64,000 bases of DNA from Mya arenaria (GCF_026914265.1 NC_069130.1:11887700-11951699), one strand, 5' to 3'. Shown: positions 50,100 to 62,160, numbered from the stretch's first letter. Numbers and translations: made by a program. Notes: generated by a model not told the origin, from the sequence alone.

Positions 50100-52845
50100 T
50101 TTTTGGAGGGTTTATACATATAGGCCAATAATCTGTAAACTTAGCATTCCAATTAGCGAGTGCTCACTTTCTACCAAACTAGGAGGCGTTATCAAGTGGC
50201 ACAACGTCAAACTAAACAATATATATAATTATAGGAACTTTCTAGAAAACAGCGAGGTCCTGCGTCTTGCGCTAGAACTACCCGTAGTTTCCACATCCGA
50301 TATCTATTCGGCTGTCGCTGTGATACTGAATCTAGCCACTGACTTGTTTATTCCTAGAACAAAAATTAAACAGCATATACAACCATATAAAACCAATCTA
50401 AAAACACTTCACAAAAAGATGGAAGTTGCGCGGGCAGCTTGGCTTACCAATGGGTAGCCCGCAACATTACTTCCGGAAGATAAAAACATTACAAACAATT
50501 AAAAGCAATTTTTCGTCGAGCTCATCGTCATGAAGTTCTCGCATTAATAGAAAAAGAAAAAACAGGTTTGATAGTGCCGCTAACCTTGATAACAATGAAT
50601 TCTGTAAATAAGTTAACAAACACAAAATAAAAAAAAAACTCAACACCTGGCTTTTACATGAGATTTGATGGCAATAAAGTACTAAAACGTATTAACCAGG
50701 GATGGAAAACATATTTTTCTCAGTTATACTCAGTGACCGAAGATAAATATATTTACACCGAATACAGAACCTTTGGTGAAAATAAAATAAATGCCTTTAT
50801 AAATAATTCACGTCAAGGCTGCATACAGTTTTCAAGAATATCTATCGAAATGGTTACATCAGCGCTAAAACATGAAAAAAAAGAAGAAAAGCGTGTGGAA
50901 ATGACAAATCCTTTATGAAAACGTCACATGTTAATAAGGGACATATCGTCGGGGACTATAAACAGTACCCGTAATTTTACGAAAACTGGTTTTTAGACAA
51001 GTGACATCAAACAAGTTTCAATTATTTTTGGTAAGTTTTTAATGACCATTCCAATAAAGGATATACGGAATAAGCTACTAAAGTGGTGTCATGGCTGCCA
51101 ATTAAGCTGTGCGATATAGCTCATAGCTCCGTATTGATATGAATCACATGTGCTCTAAACTGCTTTTCATGTTTCAATTTAACGTTGATGCATTGAAATG
51201 CAACTGCACAGCATATCGCTTTTGGTCATTGTTGTACAATAAATGAGTCAAAATTAAGGGTTAATTTTGTTTTATTGTTGAACTAATTCCCGAGTAGGTT
51301 CGGTTTTTCAATAGTTATGAATAGTAGAGATCAATCCTACAGAACGACCATCCGTTGGGGCATCACAATATTCAACCGAGAATTTACGATCATGGCCTTG
51401 TTTATAAATATGAATGCTGTTGAACTAAAGTTAATTCGGGTTTTTGTTTGTTCAGAATATTTTGCTTTTTGTTGGATTTATTTTCTGTAAATGGGGAATT
51501 TCACAGGCTAATTTTAGAAAAAATCAGCGTCCGCGTGTACCGGCTAGCACAAAGGCCCTGGCTATAACTGTAACGAACAATAATAGTAGTTTACTACATT
51601 TCTTAAATATTCGATTTGGTAATTGAGTATTCGAATATTCGATCGAAAGAATTACCGAATATTCAAATATCAATTTTGCCATTCGTTTGCATCCCTAGTT
51701 TTAAACCTTCTTCAAAAAGACGGCTCTATACAGTTACACCCCTCTCAAGGCGGCTTGCGATAACATGTAAATTGTACAATAACGTGAATACATTTACAAA
51801 GCCTAGGAAAATTACTCATTACGGGAGCAAACTCTGGAGCGATTCGAATCAAGTGCTCCCCTTGAAAGGAGTCCTCGTTTCCAACTAATTCAAAATATCA
51901 TTGATTAAAAGAACACCATTGTATGTCAATAATGTGACGCTGATCCAAATATGAAATATGAAATTTAAAAAAGTCTTGGTCATCAGAATTTCATTATTAA
52001 TATCACAGCCTATAAAAGCTCAGGGATTTATCCAAGACATATATAGTATTCTAGGCAAATACGACCTCACACAATATTTATCAGAATTTTCTCATTCTTC
52101 AATGTTTCCAAACAAATTCGCCTGGAAAATAATTTGCAAATCAGCCATTGATAAACATGTTACAAAATCGTGGAAAATAAGAATAAGCTATGAAGAAAAC
52201 CTTAGACAAACCTTACTCCCTTTTCAGTCAAATTATAAATTCTGTCTAATTTGGCGATTTCTTTGAAGCTTCTCAGTATATAAAAAACAATTCTCAAATT
52301 TTGTTTTGTTATGCAAATAATTTGCAAGAAAATACAACATTACATGCTATCATTGCGATGCAGTAACAAATTGGTCTGCATAAGGTGTTCTTTTGTCCAT
52401 ATTTTTAAAATGAACGATGCCGGCTATGGTCCAAACTTATAAACCTCTTAGGTGAAGAATATTTTAGACGCTTGATTTTATTAAATCTGAATCATCATCT
52501 TATTGAGTTGTTAAGAGGATTCAACGATCTCGACATCACTGATGAATTTCAAATCAAGTATTTTGAGTTGTGTTAAATTTTGCTAGAGACATAAATTGAC
52601 ATATATACCATTGTAGCCACAACACAATGATAAACTTACTTTAATACAACCAGACGATACGCCTCTGTTACCGTCAACATATAGATTCAATGTATATTTG
52701 TGTGTATATTGTAAATAACCTCATGCTTAATATGCGTTCATAATGAGTGTTTGTATGTGTTTTGTTGTTTTTGTATACTTGTATTGTATTTATTTGTAAA
52801 CCTATGCTTCTCTACATAATTTACTAAAACTAACTAAATACTAAA
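50100..52845 (+). mobile_element. LINE remnant, copy 2 (segment 2), with nested insertion
   Basis: The element aligns to 14,090-16,290 in segment 1. It keeps the linker (50,150-50,915), the sequence around the RT deletion (51,699-51,890) and the C-terminal frame at 51,958-52,266, which here is longer (102 codons) than in copy 1 and contains ISQPIKAQGFIQDIYSILGK. The jump from RT fingers to the C-terminal region (YGSKLWSDSNQ) is the same as in copy 1. Bases 50,925-51,698 replace about 200 bp of copy 1 and hold a DNA-transposon end. The endonuclease part is absent. Confidence 0.7.
50925..51698. mobile_element. hAT-like non-autonomous fragment nested in LINE copy 2
   Basis: The right edge reads ATTCGTTTGCATCCCTAG, the inverse of CTAGGGATGCAAACGAAT, which resembles hAT-type ends common in invertebrates. 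It is preceded by A/T-rich TTCGAATATTCGA palindromes. The left edge lacks the matching inverted end, so it is truncated or recombined. No transposase ORF is present. Two short open frames (51,444-51,888) are not convincing. Confidence 0.4.
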
Positions 52846-53234
52846 CACAATGACCCAGAGGATATGTCAATCTTGTAACTACAACAAATTGATAAAAAAA
52901 ATGCTGATTTAGTGAATCAAACAAAAAATAACATCTTTTTTTGTGTAAATTTGTTATAAATTTGATATTTGTTAGTAAGAGTAATAATTACAATTCAGTT
53001 CTTAATTTAAATATTCCCAACAACTAAAAAATGTTACTGTAAATGCAAAAATAACAATTCAAACTGTTTCATTATACTCATTCGGGTAAATATATTTTGC
53101 ATTGTTAAGATTACATGTTGGTAGGGACAAGTAAAGGCTATGTGAACAAAAGTCATATGTTTAATAAAATTATTGTACATGTATGAAATGTTGGCATGGA
53201 CAAAGGAATATTTACTGCAAGTCATGAAGGGTTT
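52846..53234. other. A/T-rich spacer between LINE copy 2 and satellite C2
   Basis: The spacer aligns to 16,291-16,744. No gene is seen. Confidence 0.6.
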
Positions 53235-54160
53235 CGGAGCTTGGAGAATATTGACCAACAAGTTATCATTAAGGGTATGACGGCTTAGCGATATTGACCG
53301 AACAGTCACCACATTTATTGGAGCTAAGGTGACAGTAACTGACCAGTCACTACATGTATTGGGGCCAAGGTGACATTGACCGAACAGTCACCACATGTAT
53401 TGGGGTTTAGGTGACATTGACCGACCTTTTACCAAATTTATTGGGACCTAGGCGATGATGACCAACCAGTCACCACATGTATTGGGGCCTAGGTTACATT
53501 GACTGACCAGTCACCACATGTATTGGTACCAGGGTGACATTGACTTACCAGTCACCACATGTAGTCGGACCCAGGCGATGTTGACCGACCAGTCACCTCA
53601 TGTATTGGGACCAAGGTGACATTGACCGACCAGTCACCAAATGTATTGGGGCCTAGCTGACATTGACCGACGAGTCACTACATGTATTGGGGCCTAGGCA
53701 ACTTGACCGACCAGTCAACACATGTATTGGGGCCTAGGCGATAATGACAAACCAGTCACCCTATGTATTGGGGCCTAGGTGACATTGAACAACCAGTCCA
53801 CACGTGTATGGGGGCCTAGGCGATATCGACCAATCAGTCTACGCGTGTATGTGGGCCTAGGCGATATTGACCAACCAGTCTACGCGTGTATGGAGGCCTA
53901 GGCGATATAAACTAACCAGTCTACGCGTGTATGGAGGCCTAGGCGATATTGATCAACCAGTATACGCGTGTATGGGGGCATGGGCGATATTGACCAACCA
54001 GTCTACGCGTGTATGTGAGCCTAGGCGATATTGACCAACCAGACTACGCGTGTATGGGGGCCTAAGCGATATTGACCAACCGACCTCAAAGTGTATGGGG
54101 GCCTAGGCGATATTGTCCGACCAGTCACCATATGTATTGGGTCCCAGGCGATATAATATC
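53235..54160. repeat. 41-bp satellite array, short copy (C2), ~21 units
   Basis: The monomer family is the same as at 16,745-33,010, but nearly all units carry the CCAGTCACCACATGTATTGGGG form found only at the edges of the long array. A local subfamily (53,800-54,090) reads GACCAACCAGTCTACGCGTGTATG, with about eight copies containing an ACGCGT core not seen in the long array. Confidence 0.93.
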
Positions 54161-54447
54161 ACGAGCAATGACACAAAGTGGATATTTACCGAAAATCACC
54201 AATAATATTGGGTCAAGGAAATTTAATAACAAATCACCATGGATACGGAGAACCAGATGATATTAAACCACAAGACTGCACAGGCATGGTGGTCAAAAGG
54301 ATATTGACCGACTAGTCATCAAGGGTTTGGTGGCTACATGAATATTGACCGACTAGTCATCACGAGTTTGGTGGCTACATGATTATTGACCGACTAGTCA
54401 TCACGGGTTTCGTGGCAACATGATTATTGGCCGACAAGTCATCATTA
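54161..54447. other. Linker D2, left part, with decayed satellite-like repeats
   Basis: The sequence aligns to 33,040-33,246. Between 54,297 and 54,440 a related 41-bp repeat (GACTAGTCATCACGRGTTTGG-type) occurs about three and a half times, against about one and a half in segment 1. Confidence 0.6.
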
Positions 54448-56154
54448 GGCCACACCAAATTGATATTTCGCTCCGCAGATTTACCGCTCCTATTTTTTTG
54501 AAAATGTAAAAAAAAATAGTTTTATTGTTTTGTGCGCCCGCACCTCCATTTTGATCGCCAAGCAGATATTTTTCAGGTAATAATTTATTAAAACGCTAAA
54601 AATAATCAAGTATAATTTTTCTAAGCTAGTTTTCGTGTTTTTGTAAATGGAAGTTACCGATGCGTAGTGTTTTTATACTGTATATCGATCGGTTTAGCAT
54701 GGGTTTCAATAAATTCAATAAAAATGGCGGCTTCCGGTATAAACAATGTGGCTCGAAGTTTGGAAATTAAATCTTATTTTTAACAAAAAATATGTTTTGA
54801 GTATGCTTGAAGTCATTGTTGATCGTCTCATGGATGCACTAAAGGATCATTATTTAAAGCAATCATTATGCAATAAAGCATGTGTATCTGAGACAGGTAT
54901 CGATTATATTGCGTAATTAGTGACTCGTTTTGAATGGAAATCGGAATGATCAACTTAGTACTATTTCATTCAAGTCATAATACAAGGGACCAAAATTTTA
55001 CCTCGTTACGACGATGCTGGAACATGAGTCATTGTTTGGTCCAAATTGATGTATTAAGCTCATTTTTGATCAAATTCTGACAAAACAACAGTTTTGAACA
55101 AATATCTTTTCGCAAATAGCGATATAAACACTGGTCTTGATATACCTCAACATAAGTAAGCCTAAGTTTATCACCTTATAATTTGTTTTTATTTGCAGCA
55201 TAATCCGGGATTGTAATGCACTTGTCAATTGTAACCACTGCCCCGCCCACCCCTCGCCCTTGTTCCAGGGGTATACCGGGGACAGTAGAGGCAATGGGCT
55301 GTGTTTTTACCTTTCAGGTGGCCCCGCAGTGCCTAGTGAATGTGGTTTTGTCTTCATATTGAAAATAGTCGGGAATGGGCCTCTCATAGGTATTCGTGGT
55401 TGCGGGGCCATTTGGCAGGGATTTTACCAGCAGTGTGTCCCTGCAGGTCGGGTATTTTACCCGGGTTTTGAGAGACCGGAAGACAAAGTCCCCGCTATTC
55501 CGGACTTAGGGTGGGGGGCATATACAATTGGCTGGTGCATAAAAACATCTAAATAACCAAAAAAAGTACTCTGAAAAATACCCTTGTTCTTTTTGTTTTA
55601 ATAAGCACATGTCATTGCATTTCGTGTGCTAATAAAAACAAAATTTAGTCCATGTTATATGGAGTCTGATGTTTGATGATGCCTGTGTAAGTGATCATTT
55701 TTTACAAATCAATCCTAAGTTATGTCTAAATACAGTTGCATATGATGTTAAACTGATTTAGGTAGATTTATATAAGTCGTTTCAAACTTTTTACTAAAAG
55801 CAGGGTTATTTATTATTATGAATGATCGTTATATTAAGTATGTTTTAATTATATAAGAAATTAGAATTATCCATATAATGTTTGTACTAAACACGGATGA
55901 ATAAATAGTATGTATTCCGACATTTTCCCAATGTCCATTAGAGGTTCAGTTCAAGATGGCATTAAAATGGGTTTAAGGGCAATTATTTTGAACAATCTTT
56001 CTGATTTATATTGAATATAAGGAAAATTATATTTTTCGCTCTTCGCTCGCTTCGGTTTTTATGAAAACTGACAAAAACTTCTTTTTTTATCGCTCACTCG
56101 CTCCAATTTTTTTTGACAAAAATCCGAGGAACTAAACATTAATTTGGTGTGGCC
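54448..56154. mobile_element. PIF/Harbinger-like non-autonomous DNA transposon, 1,707 bp
   Basis: The terminal inverted repeats begin GGCCACACCAAATT and match over about 35 bp with some mismatches. The element is flanked by TTA at 54,445-54,447 and 56,155-56,157. The paralogous site in segment 1 has a single TTA (33,244-33,246) with continuous flanking sequence, so the element edges are exact. A three-base TWA target with GG-starting ends is the habit of PIF/Harbinger elements. No transposase or Myb-like ORF is visible. Inside lie an ATGGCGGCTTCCGG promoter-like word (about 54,724) and an exon-like ORF with a poly(A) signal. Confidence 0.8.
55199..55556 (+). CDS. Exon-like ORF of unknown protein inside Harbinger-like element
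   Basis: A strong 3' splice site (TTTGTTTTTATTTGCAG) immediately precedes an open frame of 118 codons, ending at TAA 55,554-55,556. AATAAA follows 75 bases later at 55,631. The protein is Cys-, Gly- and Pro-rich, with eight Cys. Landmarks are NCNHCPAHPSP, GNGLCFYLSGGPAVPSECGF, GCGAIWQGFYQQC and GWGAYTIGWC. The region is clearly G+C-richer than its surroundings. An alternative acceptor lies at TTTTTACCTTTCAG|GTGG (55,317), in frame with an upstream ATG frame at 54,823 that ends in a donor (ACAG|gtatcg). It may be a captured host terminal exon. I do not recognise a domain, and expression is unknown. Confidence 0.35.
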
Positions 56155-56157
56155 TTA

Positions 56158-56839
56158 GTATACGGAAGAAGGGAAAATTGACATACAATTCTTACCACAA
56201 GGGCCAAAGAACATCCTGATCCCCTAAGAAGGCGGCATCTGGATATAGCGTGCTCGACCCTTAGCTATGCGACTATCAGCCTTTGCAGTTTGAAATGATG
56301 AAGTACTGAACTCTCAGTGTTTGTTCAAAATAAATATTCCCTTTTGTTCAGGGACCACAGGTATTCACAGCGAAATAAAGCAAAGGAAACATGTCAATTG
56401 TTTTGTCCAATCGACAGTAAAACATAGCGCCGTCCGTTCTTACAAAATGTTTAACCCTAAAAGAATTAAATTATTTCAATGTTTTGAAATATCGGAGTGT
56501 GGCGGTATAGTACAGGCGTGTAAGAAAAAATGCAAAATGTGTTGTCTCACTCCTACCACTGGAGCAATTAAATTTCTCATGAGCCTAATGGTCGTCGGGG
56601 ATGTTTTAGACACCAAATACTTTTTTAGAAATCATTCCAAGCGTAGTTCAGTCCTTAATATGTTTATTTGATTTGTAAAAAAACATTGCTATTGACCATA
56701 AAGTTTTAAAGTTACAGTCAACAGTTTTACAGGGATGTGTAAAACTTCTTCACATAGAAATGGAAAGAATTATGATTATAAAAAATAAAATCATCCTTAC
56801 CATCAATAATGATCGATACCAATATACGTAGTATATCAA
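56158..56839. other. Linker D2, right part
   Basis: The sequence aligns to 33,247-33,704 and 34,353-34,499 in segment 1 and leads directly into the second 36-bp satellite. Confidence 0.6.
56321..56671 (+). other. Open frame of 116 codons shared with D1, unknown
   Basis: The frame contains SECGGI then CKKKCKMCCLTPTTGAIKFL, with clustered Cys and Lys. The segment 1 counterpart (33,405-33,700) is frameshifted. A start at 56,321 is the first in-frame start codon, with no promoter or splice evidence. It could be a decayed mobile element ORF or chance. Confidence 0.25.
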
Positions 56840-57665
56840 CATAAACCTTCTATAACACAAGACCCAGTATATCCAAACAATCATTCTAGTATATCAACAT
56901 AAATAGAATAGAATAGAGGTACCTTCTTTATCAACATGCATGGTATATCAACAAGATTCTTCTATACCATCATACACAGTATATCCACAGAAATCTTTTA
57001 TACAAATATACATAGTATATCCACAAAAACATTCTATACCAACAAACATAGTATATCAACAGAAACCCTCTATAGCAACATACATAGTACATCCACAGAA
57101 ACCTTCTATACCAACATACATAGTATATCCACAGAAACCTTCTATTCCAACATACATAGTATATCCACAGAAACCTTCTATATCAACATACATAGTACAT
57201 CCACAGAAACCTTCTATATCAACATACATAGTACATCCACAGAAACCTTCTATTCCAACATACATAGTATATCCACAGAAACCTTCTATATCAACATACA
57301 TAGTACATCCACAGAAACCTTCTATATCAACATACATAGTACATCCACAGAAACCTTCTATATCAACATACATAGTATATCCACAGAAACCTTCTATACC
57401 AACATACATAGTATATCCACAGAAACCTTCTATATCAACATACATAGTACATCCACAGAAACCTTCTATATCAACATACATAGTACATCCACAGAAACCT
57501 TCTATATCAACATACATAGTACATCCACAGAAACCTTCTATATCAACATACATAGTATATCCACAGAAACCTTCTATATCAACATACATAGTATATCCAC
57601 AGAAACCTTCTATATCAACATACATAGTATATCCGCAGAATCCTTCTATACCAACATACATAGGT
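56840..57665. repeat. 36-bp satellite array, short copy (E2), ~23 units
   Basis: The monomer is the same as in E1, and the core at 57,060-57,640 is markedly more uniform: ATATCAACATACATAG and ATACCAACATACATAG forms alternate with TATATCC or TACATCC. Open frames of 277, 250 and 227 codons on both strands follow from the 36-base period. The array ends cleanly at 57,665. Confidence 0.96.
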
Positions 57666-58577
57666 ATATGTATATTGTACCGAAGAACATAGACCAAGTG
57701 GCAAAACGAGCAACATGCAATCAGCGAAATATTCAACATTATTTAAGTTGTATGGAATTGAAACATTAAAAACAATGGCGATAATTATAATAGCCATATT
57801 CATGTAACAGATGCCTTCATATAATATTTTACAAGAAATATCTAGATGTATAATAATATTAATATAGGTGTATCTTGATAGAATGCACTTTTGAAGAAAT
57901 TCCTAAAGTAGCTATATCGATAAGAATTGAGAGTCAATTTAATGTTTAATACAAATATTATCCAATTGAAAGTTAATTAAAAACCCAATCGTCCAATTAA
58001 GTAAAACAGACTTTTAACATACGAAAAATATATAGAAAAATGTCTGCATTTATTAGTTGTACGGTAACCTTGAAGGAACTTCTTGATATCTGACATTTTC
58101 TTTTGCACTCATAAATTATTTAATATGTTTGCGTTTTATCTATTACATACACGGTTACAATCTTGTTATAAGTAATTGTTATTTTCCATAAATGCATTAT
58201 TTAGTAAGTAGTTAAAGGTTTATCACACAACAACTATGTATGTGCTGGTTCTGAATAAGAGAGCCATTAAAAGGGATGAGAAGTATTTAAGCGAATATGG
58301 CGGTTGAAATAACTTGAATAATCATGTCCGCTTTCAAATTTCTAGAATATTGTAACACATAGACATACACAATCTGAAAAATCTCTGAATCATCGACAGT
58401 TTAAAGATATTAACACTTTATCATAAGACATTATGTTTCAAGCAAAGCAAACGGCAAAAACAAATAGCGATAAAACGCCACTTTAAAATCTAATATCACA
58501 AGGTTTTTTATTGCAGTTGTTAATTTTAAGATTAACTATAACCACAAAATAGGATGACAAAACATTTAATTGCATTG
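57666..58577. other. Start of segment 3 (block A), non-coding
   Basis: Bases 57,666-58,020 reappear inverted at 48,473-48,806. Bases 58,120-58,390 align to 215-489, and 58,501-58,577 align to 5,308-5,380. The junction near 58,390-58,501 is where segment 1 carries the DIRS element. Confidence 0.65.
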
Positions 58578-59690
58578 CAACTAAAGAAATTTGTGTGATT
58601 GCACTTGTACAATGTAAATTATCGCCGTCATAAATATAAAAATTCCAGAACAACAAAATAATGCATTTTTGCTCATGAGATGTGGTCGAAGAAATAAATC
58701 AGTTATTTGGTCTGTTACTGACTCACTACGTAAAAAATCGGGGGTCTGTGAAATTTATAGGGGGCGAGGCAAAAATTTCACAGCCCCCCCCCCCCCATTT
58801 TCAGTAGTAGGTCAGTAATAGACCAAATAAGTAATATTAAACTACTTTTAATCCAGGTTGACTGAAACTAAGGCATACAGTTTTCACATATGGATTTCTT
58901 TTCATTTGATAACATTAATATAACTAAACACAGTAACACCTACGTGTATATTGTTTTTTACAGAATGTTTTTTTCCTCATAAAACGCAATATTTTGGATT
59001 CATTTTACAATTACGCCTAGGTTATTTAAGCTTTATAATTTTAAACAGCTCAACCGATAGAAATTTAAGCATTTTTGAAACTCTTTGGGCTCTTCTTGGA
59101 GATTTCTTTTACCCAATGGACACCTATGGAAAATAAAATTGAAAGAGAAAGTACAAATTAATTTATGATCTTTTTAACATATTATCAATGTTATATCTTG
59201 AGAAAGATGTTTTCTTAGCATTGACATTCAAAATTGACATAAGATATACACTAAAATGTCAGCATGTAACTTTATTTTTTAAGACATCAAGGGACACTCA
59301 TATTTAAAATCAATACATTCATATGTATAACAATCATCATTTTGAGTGGTTAACCTTTAACTCATTACTAAAGAATGCATTTAAGGACAATATTATTATT
59401 TTTTATTCTTCTTGGTATACCAATTTTTATTGGTAACATTATTTCCATTAATTATGGTAAATCTTCTTTGGGAGTAAGAGGGCATTTTTATGATATATGA
59501 ATGTACATGTATCTTTGTGGGGATATACCTATATCAGCCTTCTCTGGTTCGATATTATATTCAGTACATTCAAAACCTATTAAAGCAAAGAGTACATTGA
59601 GAACACTACAATGACATAAATATACAATAACAAAATACAAAAGTACATAAAAACACAATAACAAAACGACATGTAAAATAGATAGATCAT
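58578..59690. other. Segment-3-specific 1.1-kb insertion with foldback element
   Basis: Absent between 5,380 and 5,395 in segment 1. It contains the hairpin element at 58,703-58,830 and otherwise A/T-rich sequence. A 61-codon open frame at 58,951-59,136 is unsupported. Confidence 0.45.
58703..58830. mobile_element. Short hairpin (MITE-like) element with 13-C run
   Basis: The ends TTATTTGGTCTGTTACTGAC (58,703) and GTCAGTAATAGACCAAATAA (58,811) are inverted repeats. Inner parts also pair: GGGGTCTGTGAAATTT with AAATTTCACAGCCCC. The loop side has a run of 13 C at 58,784-58,796. The whole is 128 bp. Confidence 0.75.
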
Positions 59691-60690
59691 TAATTTAAGG
59701 GATAAATAACCTTAACTGGCCAGCTGAGTAGTAATTATGTTTTTGTCGAAGTATAATTTTAATATTAATGGAGAAGCAAGTCAAACGTTAAGAAGCAGAG
59801 AAGGGGAACAAATGATTTTATGCATTGAGCAAAGTATGTAAATACAACTAATTTGTTAGAAAAAAATGTTTACTACTCGACAAGATTTATGTTTGTTTCT
59901 GTAACGTTATAACACTCAATCATACTTAACGGGACATACAAACCTGGCAAACATTCACACTAGCACACTACTGGTTACAAATCCGTCCTGCCTGGGAAAG
60001 CATTTCTCTCGAAATGGAAATTTATCATAGTATAAGAACCTAGGTGTTCAATTAAAATAAATAAAACTACTTAATTGAAACCCCAAATAAAACAAATAGT
60101 AAGTAGATGTTGCTAAAATACTTGGAAAACACAAATAATGGCATTTATCAAAAGGAACAATGGCATTTAATTGGAGGTAGTTACTGTTTGAGCTGTGAAC
60201 TGAAGATGTTGAAGTTTTCGCCCTTGCATACGAAAATGGACTGCATGATGTGAAATGATGAATTCAATTAATTTAAATATACATTTTTTTCAATTTTCAA
60301 GATAAATAAGAATACAAGATTTGATTGGTGTGTTTATAAAATGGGATGCTACAGATAACTATGTATTGCAATTTAGACCCAATTTATTCCGGCATGCACT
60401 TTAACTATTGAGATATGCTGTTAAGATATTAGGTACTTAACAACGACGTCAAAAGTCATGGTGATAAGGAAGGGATCTGTTTTCCTTTACTTTATTTGTT
60501 CTATATTACTGATGCGTTTACATCAACAGTAATTGCCCATGGAATTAATTTGCAAATTGGGTGTGTTTACTTATTTGTATTCAATGTCATTATTAAAACA
60601 TTTTAATATAATCTTATTTTATTTATAAATATTCCCGTTAAGAAATCATGCACAGGTTCAACTAATCAAGCTTTCGAACAGCCTAACAAT
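59691..60690. other. Block A of segment 3, continued
   Basis: The sequence aligns to 5,395-6,044 and 8,044-8,370 of segment 1, with the 6,045-8,043 insertion missing here. No gene is seen. Confidence 0.6.
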
Positions 60691-62160
60691 ATTTTTTGAC
60701 GAACATGTTGTATGTAAGTGTCCCGAAAAATGTTTTGAGATATCTATTTCTTTCATGCTTTTCGATTAAATATGGAGTTTTATCAGTGAAATAACAACAG
60801 TAACAATATCAATTTGCTATTTTCACTGTAAAATAAGGAGTGAACATATCAACTTTCAGAACTACTTTTAAAATCCATTGTAGTTACTTCCCTTGATCAA
60901 AACAGAACACTTCACGCTGAACCAGAAAATGTTGGCAAAAAATATTTAAAAATTTAAAGAAATGTTACATAAGTTTAAATAAAGATATGTTTGGATATTG
61001 ACAACTTACTGTTTATTAGAAAAATGAGTTTTTTCTTGATCTTGAAGCTGAATGTTCGATCATTTGCTTTCATATCAAACATATTACAAACGAAAACAAC
61101 TGTTCGAACATAAATACAATGTTATATCATCGTTAAAATGTATTTTGAACTGTTTGCCGTTGTTATACGTCATACGAACTTCTCGGAAAATTCACACAAC
61201 AATTTACAGATTTATATTTTTTACCCCACCCACGCCTCAAAATTTGTTAACAAATTAGCGCGGTTCTTATTACCTGGAAATCGACCTGTCTTCAAGCGAA
61301 ACAGACTGATCCCTGACAGTAAGATTACAAATATCAATGTATCATTTGACACACTATAAAACTAAGAAGAACGTTTTATATCCGCAATTGTATTGGTAAC
61401 ACCTTCGACCTTACGTAATTTGGTTATGTATTCATACCTTGCTTAAATTAAAAGTGTTTTCATAAATGCACTAATTAAACTTCATTGCTAACTGTTCATA
61501 AAATTACTGCACTAAAAAACAAGTGAATAATTAACTTTTTCTCAACAAACAGGAAATAGAAAATTGACAGCTACGTCATTTGCTATTTTATATATAGAAT
61601 TTGCGTAGGGGAAGTCCCTAGGGTAGCGGCGTAAAAACACCCTTGTCAAAAAGGGGTAATTAAGAAAATAAATTAAAATAATGATAAATCTCCGAAAATA
61701 AGCATAAAAGAAACAGATTTTTTTTGTTAATTTCAGTGTAAGTTCGTAACTTAATTTCACTCTTGACCATAGAAAAACTATATTTTCAGGAGCCACTCGT
61801 GAAAATATGTTATTCTATGACACTCGTGAAATAAAATACGATCTTACACTTAAATAAACAAATATCCTCTATATCACTAACACTAAAAAGTAATATTCCA
61901 TAAATACATATTGACAACATATTTCATATTTCTGTACAATAGTAGTATGTTTTTATTTTCATGTTTTTCTTAATGACATACTATTGATTTGATTATTTAA
62001 AGTATTCAGTTTTCTAAATTGTCATTTAAACGAGTCCAAACCAAAAATCCCGGGCGCAAATACTGATCGTATAAACACGGTAAAGAACTACTCTATGTGA
62101 ATGTCACAAATGCTAATTTAAGAAACTAAACATGTAATCGTAATGAAGTTCATTCAGCTC
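60691..62160. other. Segment-3-specific insertion, ~1.45 kb
   Basis: No counterpart lies between about 8,370 and 8,500 in segment 1. It includes the hairpin at 61,735-61,850. Open frames at 61,052-61,359 and 61,542-61,796 look like chance in A/T-rich sequence. Confidence 0.4.
61735..61850. mobile_element. Short palindromic element
   Basis: AGTGTAAGTTCGTAACTTAA at 61,735 pairs with the inverse of the end at 61,850 (AGTGTAAGATCGTATTTTAT). CACTCGTGAAA words are repeated near the right side. It is MITE-like, about 116 bp. Confidence 0.55.

Noticed and set aside
56936..57769. 277-codon open frame as a secreted or structural repeat protein
   Set aside because: It has the same cause as in the longer 36-bp array; frames of similar length exist in two other frames here.
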